DNA from: Lanius collurio
Lineage: Eukaryota; Chordata; Aves; Passeriformes; Laniidae
Reading direction: 5' to 3'
Length of the DNA: 64,000 nt
Assembly (NCBI GenBank): GCA_020086605.1
Contig: JACBWW010000012.1
Coordinates: forward strand, 16,992,256-17,056,255
The notes under the pieces were generated by a model that searched no databases, had not been told where the DNA came from, and saw nothing but the letters and a program-made list of their open reading frames with translations. The translations under genes were made by a program, and so were the position numbers. Below, one piece after another: positions 37,836 through 50,075 of the stretch. The first letter of the stretch is position 1, and each line of letters opens with the position of its first letter.

Positions 37836-38920
37836 CCTGGTGTGGCAGGAAAATGTGCCAGACTGTTCTTGCTGGGAAAACTGCACATGAAAAGAAGAAA
37901 GGATGTTTTTCTGTGCCAGTTTAGCCCAGATTTTCAGACCCCAAATAAAAAAATCTCTCCACTTGTTATGTTCATAGATTCTGTTCCAACATGGTTTGAA
38001 TTCTCTTAGACAGTTCAAAGTGCCCAGGGATGTGGACTGCACCACAGATGAGGCAATTGCCTCTGCAGTAGCATTAATCGTTTCCTATCTCTCCTAGAAA
38101 AGCTTTTTCTGATGCATATTAACTGCATTTGACTTCTGCTTTGTCAGCTCCCTCATCAGCATATACTTCTGGCTTTTACTTCACCCTGGGGACACCAGCT
38201 CCCAGTGCCCCAGGTGACCTCTGGAAAGCTATGGACAGCCTGCTATGCAGGGTAAAAATCTACCTTGTCAAATTAGAGTGAATGATGATATCTTAGGATG
38301 TGTAATTCACTCAATTTGCTGAGAGTCCTAGGTCACTAACATGAGCTAAAGTCATACTGGCAGTTCAGCTGCAGAGTTGAGCTATGGGTGCAGGTTCGGA
38401 CTGTAAAATCTGATAGCACGTACAGCATTACTCAGAGAAAGGTTAAGCTGATGATTACATGCTTGCAGCAGTAATGTTAAAAAAGCTAGCATTAAGCTCT
38501 CTCCTGCAATGAGAGGTGCTCTTCTTTGGTGCCCACAGAGGTTTTGGAAACACAACTGCTCCTCCCCTGAAAGCAAAGCTTGGAATGGTACTTGCCATAA
38601 CCCCATGATAGAAGCACTTGCTGTTCCCTGTTGAGCACCACTGCAAAGCTATCCAGAAAAGTTATCTGTGATTTGCCACCACTTTTCCATTGTTTTAAAA
38701 TCTAGCTACAAATCTCCACATTTTTGTAAGATTTAAAGCACTAACATAGAACTCCGTGTTCCTTTCCAGTGGAAAGTGGAGTCTCTAAAAGCTTCTGTAT
38801 CTCCTGTCTTCTAGCATATTTGCCCATTACCAGTCCTGGTAGAAGTTCACACTAGATTAAATGTTTTAAGATGTTTTTTGCAACTCTCTTTTGCAGCTAA
38901 ACAAGTTGTCCAAGGAGATT
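37836..38920. other. Non-genic unique DNA
   Basis: No gene, RNA or repeat recognised. Open frames are below 80 codons. Confidence 0.5.
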
Positions 38921-38940
38921 AGATAGATAGATAGATAGAT
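38921..38940. repeat. (AGAT)5 microsatellite
   Basis: Five perfect AGAT units flanked by imperfect GATT units (38917-38945). This is a simple tetranucleotide repeat of the GATA type, likely length-polymorphic. Confidence 0.95.
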
Positions 38941-41900
38941 TGATTGCTCTGCGTGTTTCAGCTCTTCTGCTGAATAAATTATTTCAATTATTGTCCTGCA
39001 AGTGAAAAATTTTGTCTGAATTTTTACAGACTGAATATTCATAGGTGAACATTTTTGCTGTTTGCTGAGTGAATACAAATGCAAACATTAACATCACAGA
39101 TTCACATCTGCTGGAAATCTTTGGCACAAAACAAGAGAGATTTGAAGTGACAACACTTTCCCACTTCACAGGAGATGAAAAGCAATGACTTAATTATAAT
39201 ATTTAAAACATTGACAATTAATACTCTGATCAGAATTTCTTTCAGCATTTTAAATTAACGCATACATGTGGGATGTGGACAGCTCACTGCTGGTCACCCA
39301 CACACTGTGTTCATCCTTCCTGTAGTTCTGCCACTTTTCCTCCTGGGAGTTTAACACTGATGAAGCAACTAAATGCCTCCAAGTTACTGTAATCATTCAC
39401 AGTAAGTTTAAATCTGCCAGAGAAAATGGAAATTTAAGTCAAGGAATAAGGAAGAACATCTTCAAGTTTGGCTTGAATTCTTAAGTTTATTTTCTACTGC
39501 AGGTAGATTTGTCACTTCTGTGTTTTATTGAACACAATATGATGGTACTGCTGCCTAAAAATTATTTTGGAGGAAAGAATGGAATGTATAGTGTATTTTT
39601 TGAAAAATTCAGTTGAACACTTTTGTCCTGAGGCTCCCTTGAAATTGTTTCATTCTTGTAGGTTATGATTTTGGTGGTGAGAAGCACTGTTGCAAACTTC
39701 CTTAAAGCATTTAATGCAATAAATCAGGTCTCCTAGGAGTGCAAAGAATTCTCATAAATGATGTTGCAATTTTTACCCTGAAGGCAAGGAAATTAAGGAA
39801 GATACTGGAGACAAGAGGAAAGGAGAGAAGCTGTGGTTGGACTCAAGCATACACAGGTTCTGATTCTGTCTTGGATGTTGTGCTGTTAGAATCCTTGCCT
39901 TGTTTTCACTGATTTTCAGGTGGAAACACACTGTTGATTTTAAAGGTGTCCATTAGTTCCATGTCTTGAGGATGAAGACCCAATTTTTTCCCAGCTATCC
40001 TGACTAAAGGATGACAAGCGTGGAGCATTTTTGACATTGCCTGCACTGCTTTGTCTTAGTACCACCTAAAAGCTATGAACACCACCGTTCTTCAAATGCC
40101 TACACAAGCAGATCTCCCTTCTCTACTGCCTACAAATGCCTGATATACCTGAAATTGCCAACAGTTAATTTGCTGGAGTGCCAGGATTATTCGTTATTGC
40201 CTGGACCAACATCCTCTCATCTCAGCACTATTTCTTGATGTATTTGAGGACAGGAACTCTCTTTGTGCTTTGCATTGGCACAGTTCCTGGTGAACCAGCC
40301 ATCTGGCATGGGGCTCCTCAGCGTGTCAGTGGTGCAGATGGGAAGCAGCATTGGATCAAAGCTCTGAGTGTTTTTTCTCATTGCTGTAAAGATGGTCAAT
40401 GTAAGGAAAAATGGGTTCCCCTGCAAGGCATGGCTGGCTGGCTGCACAGAGGCAGGAAGAGCCCTGCCAAGCTCCTATTTGGTATCTTGTGGGGTAACAC
40501 AAGAGCCAGCTGGGTTCCTCACCCTGTGTCTCGAGATGGGGGTATCACAGCTTGTGAGAGCACAGAGGAACTCTGGCAAGGAGATGGTGAGAGGGGCTGG
40601 AGGCAGGGGCTGACAGCCAACCTTCTGCAGTGCCTGGGAACCCCAACTCACTCCAAGTCTCTTCTAAAGGACAGAGAGCATCTGGGTTAGCATGTAGGGA
40701 ATATCTGGGTGGAGGTTAGGTCTTTTCTCTCTCTACTATTCCCATCTGTAGTAGCAGGATTACTACTAAGTGTGGCATTTTCATTTAGGATGGTTATTTT
40801 GGGCTGCCTGGGTCTTTGGAAATGAGAGAGAAACAGGATGGTGTTATTCTCTCCCAAAGCCTGGGGGTCTTACAACCTCAGCTACACATAAAGTGTGTAT
40901 TTTTTTATTATTTCCTGCTCTAACTGCTGACATTTTTTTCCCTGTTTGGTAGGACATACACTAAACCTCCAACCCTCTGGGTAGGACTGTCAGAAACTCT
41001 CCTTTAGGTCCATCAGTTATGCCTCTCAGCTATTACCAGTACTCAGGTTCTGGGCCAAAAACCAGTATAGGTGCAAATAAACAGAGTCAACTCAAAATGC
41101 AATGATCTACAGTAATACCAAAGAGGATGAGAGAATACAGAAAATTAATGGAAAAGTAAATTACTTTGTGCATAGCTACAGATGCTGCATTTTTTTATTT
41201 GCCCTAATGTGAAAGTCCATCTTTGAAGTAAAATTAGCAGTGGCATAGTGCTTTGTGTTTAATCAACATGGAAACTACAATTGAAAGGGCAGCTAGATAG
41301 ACAAAGAAAGTAATTATATAATCTGAAGAAAATAGTAGCAGTAATTAACTGAAGAGTTTTATGGCTTTGGACTTGGATAGGAAATGAAAATACATAAAGT
41401 GCAAAACTTATTTCTAAAAATGTAGACAGATGGGATGAAATTAATTATTGTTGTCTGTGTGACACTGAAGAAAGATAGGGGTGTGCTTCTAATGGATAAA
41501 GAGTTCTTTTCTGAGAAAACACAGTAAGTCAGGGAACTACAAAGTATAATTGTTTTCTTCAATTTCAAATTTGAAGCTAGTTGAGAGAAAAACTGATGCC
41601 AGTGGTGACAACAATACATTTTGGGTGGCTGATTATAACTACTGAATTAAAGGTATAAATTATTATGTTGAAGAAAGGGAATGTTCCCTGCCCAAATCCC
41701 TGTGACTTAGTTTAGCATTGAGCAGAGAGACACGCAGTACAACAACCTAAGGAAATGTTTCTCTCTAGAGCATGTTTGATCTTCAGCTGAGGCTGGAAAG
41801 CAATAAATCAAAGCATCTCTAGCAGATGGCAACTATTCAAATTTCTGCTTTCTTTCCTGCATATAATGCAGGATGAATTGCTCTTACATTTCATCCAGCA

Positions 41901-41961
41901 GAAGCTAGTAAAGAGGGAGACACAAAATCTAGATATTAGGGCCTGAAGCCTGTTGTGGCAA
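38941..41961. other. Non-genic unique DNA
   Basis: No supported gene. The longest open frame, 170 codons on the plus strand (40178-40690), lies in a locally G+C-richer patch, where long chance frames are expected. It has no domain, signal peptide or splice context I recognise. The remainder is AT-rich. Confidence 0.5.
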
Positions 41962-42040
41962 AGAGAGCACCTAGCTTCTCATCTCAGTTCTGACAAAGAT
42001 GAGTTATGTGATCCTGAGAAAGTAATTTAACTACTCCATG
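41962..42040 (+). mobile_element. Candidate MIR/CORE-SINE relic
   Basis: The segment 'gtgatcctgagaaagtaatt' followed by 'taactactc' aligns without gaps to the MIR core (roughly GTGACCTTGGGCAAGTTACTTAACCTCTC) with about 21 of 29 identities. The preceding 'gcttctcatctcagttctga' resembles the MIR box B-to-core junction. MIRs are tRNA-derived SINEs that were active before the amniote radiation and survive in birds as rare, strongly diverged relics. The tRNA head and LINE2-like tail are not clear here. Confidence 0.5.
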
Positions 42041-42109
42041 AACTGTGAAGATATAATAGACTCAGCACATAAGACACAAGTGGGTAAAAGTCTCATTGTG
42101 CCAGCACCC
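42041..42109. other. Non-genic spacer
   Basis: Unique DNA. The last part of the MIR candidate may extend a little into it. Confidence 0.4.
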
Positions 42110-42320
42110 AGCAGCGGTAGGAGCATCGGATAAAGTCTCTGGAGGTGCTGAGCATTGGTTTTGCATCATCATCATTCTTTTTTTTTATTGTTTTTGAGCA
42201 GCTCAGTCTATTTATATAGAAGTAAAATCGCTGACCTATCAGACTTCATAAAACTGTCCATCCAGGCTTTGTGCTGCGCCGAGGGTTGTTATCCATAAAT
42301 AGCAAATATATTTATCCAAG
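42110..42320. promoter_or_regulatory. Candidate conserved regulatory element
   Basis: Five CpGs (near 42116, 42127, 42229, 42275 and 42278) are retained in AT-rich DNA. Two A/T-rich MEF2/SRF-like sequences flank them: 'ctatttatatag' near 42208 and 'ccataaatag' near 42292, the latter one mismatch from a CArG box. No open frame or repeat signature lies between. A muscle-type enhancer is one possible reading, but it is only inference. Confidence 0.22.
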
Positions 42321-44329
42321 TCTTGCATGTGTGTTTTGGATCACCTGCATTCAGCCTGCACCACATGCAGCAGACCAAACCCACTCCTGCTGCCTCAGTC
42401 CACAGGGCTTCCCACCACTGACAAACTGCTGAACAATGGTCTGTTCAGTGGGCTTGGTCAAAAACCACCAGCAAGTCATCAGTGTTTGCTTGCTCTGTAC
42501 CACATGCTTAGAGTGACACATCTACGTGTGACTGTCTTTGCCTCTTTTGCACACCCCATGTGTGTGCTTTGAATGACCATTGTTAGCCACAGCAGGTAGA
42601 GATCTTCTGGAGCATCTGCTCCTTCACGGTCTCTGCTTTGTTACATCTTCTGCATGGTACTGTGCGTCTCTGGAAGCACTGGCACAGACTGCACGGGCAT
42701 TCTTCCAAAGACCACGGGTGGCACCAGCTGACTGTGGCTGGAGAGCAGCTTGCTTCATATTGGTACCACATAAGTAAGCAAACCTACTTCTTCAGATTGT
42801 CCATGACTGAATTTGGTTACTCTTGTTTTGTTAAACCATTTTGTTGTGGCTAATTATTAAAAGATGGTTAACAGGTGAAGTGATTTAGTCCTCATTAATT
42901 CACATTCCTGCAAAGACCAAAACCACTTGTAAAGGAGACACTTGTTTTTAAGCTTGGTGTGGCAGTGTCCCTGGAGCAGCCTGGGCTGATGCAGAGGGAA
43001 GCATTAATTCATAGTAGATGTACCGTAAGACTGTCTGATCCTTGATTAGGAAGGGACTAGCTACCCCTATAAAATGATTCTACTCTATTTTTCCATGGTG
43101 CAGCAGCAGAGGAGCAATTTAACTGCACTATTTAATTCTGCTGAAAATACTGATGTCTTCATGTGTTATGAAATCTTGAGGGACTGAGTGAACTGTATCC
43201 GTATTCAGGAAAATGAGGTTCCTCAGCCCTGAAGGATCATGTTTGATCAAGGTCCTCTAATGCTATTTCCATTATAATAATTTTGCAGTATCATTCAAGA
43301 TAAGCTGGGAAGATCATTTTGTGAACTGTTAGTTGGCTCATTTGTTCTTTTGCCTTTAAAATCTGAATACGTCTATACTGAAAAACTTTTCCTCAGGGGC
43401 ATAAATAACTAGATGGTAAATAGTGGTAACTTAATTTTGAAAATCTACAAATTGGCCACAGAGTTTCCAGAACAGAATTACATTACTGCATGTTTTTACA
43501 CAGGTCACTGTAGTAAATTCTGTAGCAGAGCTCAGAAATAGTAGGGATAGCAGCACACACAGGCAGCAAGATCTGGCTAAAACTGACTTCTTAAGCAACC
43601 TCCCTGTGACGAGGTCTGAGCTACATTTCAGAGCTATATTCTGCTCACGTAACGTAACTCCAGAAAATTGATATTGATTAACTTTGTTTGCACAGAAAAA
43701 CATGTTTTATTGCTTTCTGTTAATGACCAAAACCAAGGTTTCTACTCGAACTTTTTGTTAAGTTGGGAGGGAAGCTATGATAGCACCTCCTGTCTAAAGA
43801 TGGCCCTGAAGCATTTGAATCATGGCCATTCAGTTCCCACATATATTTGCTCTGTGTTGAAGTCCTAGTAAAGTAACTGCATCAAAGTGCGGAAATACTA
43901 AATAAACCCTGAAAGAGGATATCTCAGAAGCTTCACACAAGAATAGTGAGGGTAAGTGAACAAGAGAGAGTTCTAGGGACTTTGTGAGTAGACAGTGCTC
44001 CAGAAAGCCTTGATTTCCTGGCCCTTTCCTTACCCAACCCTCTGGGTTTAGGGCAATCCCAGCACCTATCTCAAACGCTCTGTCTCTCAGCAACAGCGTT
44101 TCCCAGCCACTGGTTCTTTTAGCCTTTACCCCAGGTGGAACTTTGCCCCCAATACTCAAAACCATCAAAGCACAAATATCATGTTCAATGAAACGTGAAG
44201 TAATTGGAGAATCCATCCTCCTCATGGCACTTTGATATTTTCTGCTTCTGGTTGTGAGGTTTCTAGATGCCTTGCCAGCACTCTGGCCCCAACTATGCCC
44301 CTCCTCCTCCCCTCTCAGAGCAGTGCTGC
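42321..44329. other. Non-genic unique DNA
   Basis: No supported gene. Overlapping open frames of 60-130 codons on both strands carry no recognisable domain. No repeat recognised. Confidence 0.5.
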
Positions 44330-44530
44330 TGATTATTTTACTCAGATTTTTAAATATGACACACTGAGAATCTGAGCTTAGTGCCTTTGCTTTCGATTCA
44401 TCTTGTTTGGAGGATAATTGCTAAGCTCCTGCTCAGTGAGCTGATGAGGTTATTGTTTGTGGGCACAGAAGCAGTTTTCCAAACACTGACATTAGTGATT
44501 TTATTAACATTAAGATTAACTGGCTGGGGT
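44330..44530. promoter_or_regulatory. Possible conserved element rich in TAAT-type motifs
   Basis: The block contains several homeodomain-like cores (GATTAT near 44333, GATAATTG near 44413, TTATTAAC near 44500) and no long open frame. It directly precedes a MIR-like stretch, and exapted MIR-flanking enhancers are known in amniotes. Conservation is untested. Confidence 0.15.
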
Positions 44531-44537
44531 TAGAGAA

Positions 44538-44600
44538 GAAAAGTGGCTTGTGAAAGGACTATCAAGCAGCACAGGGAGATCTAGGATGTCCAGCCCATGT
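44538..44600 (-). mobile_element. Possible MIR relic, reverse orientation
   Basis: On the plus strand 'aagtggcttgtgaaagga' and 'ctaggatgtccagcccatgt' fall in the order of the reverse-complement MIR core (AAGTAACTTGCCCAAGGTCACAC .. CTAGGATTCGAACCCAGGT). Identity is good in the two end blocks and poor in the middle. LINE2 3' ends share part of this sequence and are an alternative. Confidence 0.33.
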
Positions 44601-46623
44601 GGCCTCTGGTCAAGGCAGCCCTGGAGAGGCAAGAGGAAACAGCCCTAATCTTGACTTTAGCGCACACACAGCCTAAATCAGTGCTCTGAATGTGGCACCA
44701 GTAAGGGAAACAGCATGTCCTGCACCACTTTCTTCTCAGATTTCTTTAGCTTGCATATTGCCTTTCAGTTTCCTAATTTCTTCAGTATCACTGGTGAGAT
44801 GGCATCTGCTGAGGTGACACACATTGACTGCGGACCTGCCATGATGGTGTCCCTCTGGCCCCTCCTGTGTCAGCAGTGCCCTAGGGCCACACTGTCATCC
44901 TCCTTCTCCAGGGACCTTCCTGCCAGTCAGGATGGGGAAGAGATGGGACAGCAGCCCAGTATTGTGGTCATTACCTCTCTCCTGCTCTGCATGCTAGGGG
45001 TATAGTGTGGGACTCTGGGCATGGTCATGTGGATCTGACGGCTACTCCCTCACTTCAGCCCTGGAAACACCTCAAATAACTTTTAGAGAAAGATTTTAAA
45101 GGTCTTGTCACAGTAGAGTGTCTGGGATTAAATACAAATTACTTCTTCTCTACCCTTATCCCTACCTGATCTTCATGGCTATCTCACTAGCCTAAAGCCT
45201 TCATCCTGATCTACTGTGACAGGTCAGAACAATATGTGCTATTTAGGGAATCAGCACTGCTCCCTCTTCCACCTTTGTAATTTAATTTGGCCCTGAAACC
45301 ATTGGGTCAGATGATTGAATCAGCTCTGGAATTATGAAGGGTTGGTATTGGCTGTTAAATATGTCTTTTTTTTCATGGGTGTTGATGTAGGGTTTGTGTA
45401 CCTTCATGGGCCAGTCACAAAAACCCCAGTGTTCCTCTGGGCTGCAGAAAGTGGCAGTAAAACTTTGCGACTCAGTTCCTCTGGAGCTCTTTTGATAGAA
45501 GCATCCCTGTGTTTCACAAGGAAAGTCATCAGGAGTGGTTGACCCATTTCTCATGCCTGCATGCTCTCCTAATGAGGAAATCTCCCTGCAGGGAGAACAG
45601 GAAGGTTTGTGCTGGCTGTACCACTCTGACATGTGCCTCCTGAGAAAATAGACACTGGCCAGAGGGTGCTGAAATCTGAATGGGACCAAAAAACAAATGC
45701 CCTTTATATGAAATCCAAGAATGTCAAAGTGCATGAGAGGCTGGAAAAGTTTAAGATTTTGATTATCTAGTTCAAGGTAGCTGATGTGGTTTAGTGAAAG
45801 AGGTCAGGTCTTTCTAGGGAGGAAGAGGAGAATAGCCAAACCAGAAAAAGTGCTGTAGAAATAGCTGTCTCAAAAATCCCAGGTCTTTCTTGAGTGACCA
45901 CACTTTTTAAAACTGCTTTTTTACTCTCTTCAGTTCTCTGTGTATGTATATATTTTTAATTCTGTTAGATCACAGCAATTTCACTAGCAAGAAACACCTG
46001 GTTTGGCCCCAGAGGGGAATGCAGTGAGGTAAGCATATCCACTCTGAGCTGTGAGCAGCTGACTTTCCCACTCTGATTCAGATGGTTTACTACTGAAAAG
46101 GCATTTTGCAGTTTCTCTAGTTTAGGCTACCACCTCAGTAGATGGAGGCAATTGAGACAGAGGCTTTGCTCTCGTTATTTCATGGTGTGCCACAGAGAGA
46201 TGTCACTTTTCTGCTGTGAGATAACGGGTGCAGAGGTGAAAACTGGCTCACTAGTTACGTGTGTGGGAAGGCTTTGATAATGAGTCTGGGATGTGGCCAT
46301 GTGGGAGGACTCTTCTTCTGTCAAAAGAAGTGGTAGCTGCCATCCTGCTGTGCTTGAGGGCAGCAGGGAGCTCGTCCCACGTCACTGTGTAAATACACGG
46401 TGTAAAATGAGTCATAGCAGGGATTGGGGGAAACCCTGGCTCTGGTCTTCAGCATGCAAGAGCCAAGAGACCAGCACAAGGAAGGCCATCAAAACCTCTC
46501 ATGAGCCCATAGGGCTTTGCTTGTAGGCAAGGATTTCAGAGTATGGCCTTGTCATAGCAGTGGACTTGTCATTACGGGGAAGAACTCTGCTACCCCACAG
46601 ATATCATAGGAAAGGCTAGGATT
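44601..46623. other. Non-genic unique DNA
   Basis: No supported gene. A 150-codon minus-strand open frame (45282-45734) has no domain and no splice context. No repeat was recognised before the CR1 copy that follows. Confidence 0.5.
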
Positions 46624-46800
46624 CAGGTTATCCAGAGAGGTTCTGCCACCTCCGTCCTTGGAGGCTCTCAGGACCTGACCAGCTAAAGCCCTGAGGCACC
46701 TGATGGGATCCAATGGTTGACCATGATTTGGGCAGGAGGCTGGAGTGGATGTCCTCCTGCGGTCCCTTCCTAGCTCCCAGGATTCCACGATGCCGTGACC
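46624..46800 (+). mobile_element. CR1-type LINE, short 3' fragment
   Basis: A diverged, 5'-truncated plus-oriented copy. It shows 'atccagagaggttctgccac', 'ctccgtccttggaggctctc', 'aggacctgaccagctaaagc', 'gggcaggaggctggagtgga' and the end 'ggtcccttcctagctcccag' followed by 'gattccacgatgc'. These correspond in order to the usual CR1 3' UTR blocks ('agagaggttgtggagtctcc', 'tccttggaga', 'gacctgactggac', 'ggggttggactagatgatct', 'ggtcccttccaacc'). No coding part is present. Confidence 0.88.
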
Positions 46801-49603
46801 TGAGCAGGCAATGCTTGCTGCACTGCCTGAGCCAGTGAGCAACGCTGCGATGGAATTGCATTTCATCTACTTTGCCAGTCCTTATGTATATGAGATGAAA
46901 CACATGCTGGTTTTCTGTCATTTCTCCTGACTCTTCTTCACATTTCCCTAAAGCTATTTCCACTCCAGGTATGGAAAGGGAAAAACAAGAATACATGTTT
47001 TCAACAGAGATGCAATGTGGGATCTTAACTTTAAAAAGAGGCAGATTCACAGTAAAAACAGAAGGGGCAATACTGGAGAAAAAAAAAACGCTCAGAAAAA
47101 CCCATACAGAGACAGTATGAGAGACTTAATCAGTTCTATATATTCAATCTTTTTCTTGTGGCCAACGTCTACCAAAAGAAACTTCTCTTGGTACTCTCCA
47201 GAAATTCCTAAAATAATGTTCCTGTACTTGTACAAGAAATGCTTTCTACATCAATTTAAGCTAAATAATACTTTAAATATTAATCACTTCTCTCAACAGT
47301 AATGCTACAATTTGGGATGGCACAGATTAATAATTTGCACATGATATGGAATAATCAGCAACATAGCCCATATCCCAACCCTGCAACAATCTTTTGGAAT
47401 TATTTGTTCAATGATTTGAATGTGTCTTTGGCTTAGGGAGCTTCTACCAGAAGCACACTACCAGAAGTTAACTTTAACAAGATTTTTTTGGTTTAGGAGC
47501 TGTAAGGACATTTGCAAATGAAAAATGAAAATATATTTGCATTTTATCTACACTGGGATGTCAATTTGTACCTAACCCAGACCCGTGGTATGAATTTGCA
47601 AACAGGGAATGTCCTTTGTCACCAGTCTTGGAGGAAAAGGTGAGTTACAGGACACAGTGTTTACAAGATACAGGAGTTTCTGAGGTGCCACTGGGCTGCT
47701 CCCTCTGTGCTTTGACCCAGCTGAGTGGTAGATGTAGCTGAGACTGCCCCTTGGCACTGTGCCTCTTTAAGCTGCTTTTTTTATACTTAAATTAGTTATC
47801 AGGCTGCAAGGATGTGCTTCAGAGGTGTGCAGGAGGGATGGTGGTGCCTGGGAGTGCTGTGGGACTGGTTGTGCCAAACACCGCTTAAATTGGCCACACA
47901 GGATTTTGCAGAGGGCCAGAGCCAGTGACCTTCCAGTCTCATGGCCCCCTTTTTAGCAGGTGAAAGGTGGGTCCCGACTTAACATTTTCTGTACACATCC
48001 AGCCCTGGAGACAAATGGGGGTGGAACAGGAACAGCAGGATGTCCGCCTGGATAGCACTGAGCAGTTCTGTCTGCGGTGGGTGGTTTCATTCTAGTTCTC
48101 TTAGCATCATCTTTTCTGCTTTGTTATTTAATTGATTCTTGAGTAAATGACAAATATTTTTACTGCCTCTCACACCACCTCTCACTTCTTCTTAGTATTT
48201 TCAAACTTTTACCTCTCTTAGAAAGGATTTTTATTTTTTTTACTGCCAGCGTCTGAGGGGGGAAAAAAGCAAATACTAGGAAATCAGCTTATTATGGCTG
48301 TTTCATTCCTCCTTCAGCTAGGAAGTTTTGCAAAGGCTATGTTTCTGGTGGATGCTTTACAGTCTTCAAAGATCTATGTATATTTTTCCTGAGATTACAT
48401 CCACGCCCAGAGAAAAATTTAAAAAAATATACAGTCTGTGGCTGCTCACTAAAGAGTAGCCAGCTTTTGCTGAAGCCCAGGGGTGAGACCATACGTTTCA
48501 AAATACATACCTTATGGAAAACAAGAGTGATTCACTTAGATTTCAACAGCTGTAAGAAACAAAGTCTTCAGAAAGCTTTGCATACCCTTGTGATTAATTC
48601 CTTTTACAGCAGCATGATGATTACCCCGCAGCAATTTAAGCTGTTCAGTTGGTAACAGATCCAAGGAAGCCTGCTTTCCGACAGATTTGGATTTTTGGCT
48701 CCTCTATTTTTCCCTGCATGTCTCAGCAGAGTTATGCAAGTGTGGATGGAGCAGTGGCCTGTGCTGGCTCCCTGTAGGGCAGCTCTTCTCCATCCTTCTG
48801 CTGCCCCTCTGCCTTCCACATGTTTTCACAGGCTTTGAGGCATGTAGTCCTCCCTGAGATGAAGTTGAAATTGTCCTTTGGATTAAAAGTAATTATGTGG
48901 GCACTCACAGATAAGACAATTCTATACCTCATTTTCTTAGAAAAACAGGGTAAGGGAACATGTCACTGATCAGCAGCATAGAACATTTGCATTAAAAAAT
49001 GAGAACAGCTCTGGGGTGTCAGGAAAGCAATGTATGCACAGAGCCTGAAATCTAATAACAGAACAGACTCTTCTGCTCAGATTTGTTAATAAATTGCATG
49101 AAATAGTAATTTAAGTAGTAACAGTAATAAAATGGGATTGCACAACCTGGAGGCATCACAGATGACACCCATCTGGACTGCTAATGGACAGCCTGCAGGG
49201 ATTTTTTTTTTAATGCTTTGCCTCTGTGTGTGTCTGTGAGGCCCCTGTTTTCTCTTGTATACCCCTGTTTTAATATAGTTGTGTGTAAATTATGATATCC
49301 AGAAAGAATAAGTGACTAAAATCACTTATCATGGCAAAATCAGTTATCTATCCATTTTCATTGGAACATGTCAGCCCAAATCATTTACAATGGAGGACAC
49401 TTCCTTTCTCAACATTTTGTTACTGTAAAGCAAGAAACACTAGAAGTTTTAGTGTACAGACAAACCAAAATCTTTCCTCCTACCATCACTTAAAGGAATG
49501 GAACAGAAAATTCAGCTGAAACCTTCCCTACTTTCTTGCAAAGGAACTCTCTTCCCAATTTTAGCCAGAATGGTTTAAATTTAACACTTTTAAATTTAAA
49601 ATT
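46801..49603. other. Non-genic unique DNA
   Basis: No supported gene. A consensus-like donor AAAAG|GTGAGTTA occurs at 47638-47646 on the plus strand without a clear open exon upstream. Short runs of A or T occur near 47080 and 49202. Confidence 0.5.
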
Positions 49604-49660
49604 AAAAAAAAAAAAAAAAAAAAAAAAACCCAAAAAAAAAAAAAAAAACCAAAACCAAAC
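49604..49660. repeat. Long interrupted A tract
   Basis: Twenty-five A (49604-49628), CCC, seventeen A (49632-49648), then CC and AAAA in alternation. It follows a short palindromic TTTAAATTTAAA region. It may be a simple repeat, a retroposon tail or an assembly-sensitive homopolymer. No transposon body is recognised beside it. Confidence 0.9.
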
Positions 49661-49881
49661 ACATATTTCAAAGGAATAAGCATTTCAGCCTGAATGCCAT
49701 ACTTGCCTGTACTAAACATTAGGCTGAACTAGTGTGTCAGACTTCAAGGCAGGTTGGTGCAGGCTGTGGTCAGAGAACTGACAGGCTAGTGGTTGGGGTA
49801 TAAGGGGAATGGTAGCATACTCACAGCCACTTCCTAATGAAAATTATGGTTTGGCTTTCAAAACTTCTTTTGGCAGGCTGT
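49661..49881. other. Non-genic spacer
   Basis: Short unique stretch between the A tract and the next CR1 copy. Nothing recognised. Confidence 0.5.
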
Positions 49882-50075
49882 GAATTATTTACTGGTGAGG
49901 CACAGGAACAGGCTGCTCAGAGAAGTTGTGGATGCCCTGTTCCTGGATGTGTTCAAGGTCAGGTTAGATGGGCCTGTAGGCAGACTGGTCAACTGGGAGA
50001 TGTCCCAGAGGGGTTGCAACTAGATGATCTTTAAGGCCCCTTCCAACCCAAACCAATCTACAATTATATGATCTG
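49882..50075 (+). mobile_element. CR1-type LINE, short 3' fragment
   Basis: A plus-oriented 3' end shows 'aggaacaggctgctcagaga', 'agttgtggatgccctgttcc', 'tggatgtgttcaaggtcagg', 'ttagatgggcctgtaggcag' and 'ttgcaactagatgatcttta', ending in 'aggccccttccaacccaaac' and a mutated 'caattatatgatctgtg'. The order matches the CR1 3' UTR exactly. The copy is 5'-truncated and no protein-coding sequence remains. Confidence 0.95.

Noticed and set aside
40178..40690. 170-codon plus-strand open frame
   Set aside because: No recognisable domain, no splice signals and locally higher G+C, which lengthens chance frames. Composition is not protein-like.
46552..47050. Minus-strand frames of 104 and 140 codons
   Set aside because: They run antisense through the CR1 3' fragment and have no domain of their own.
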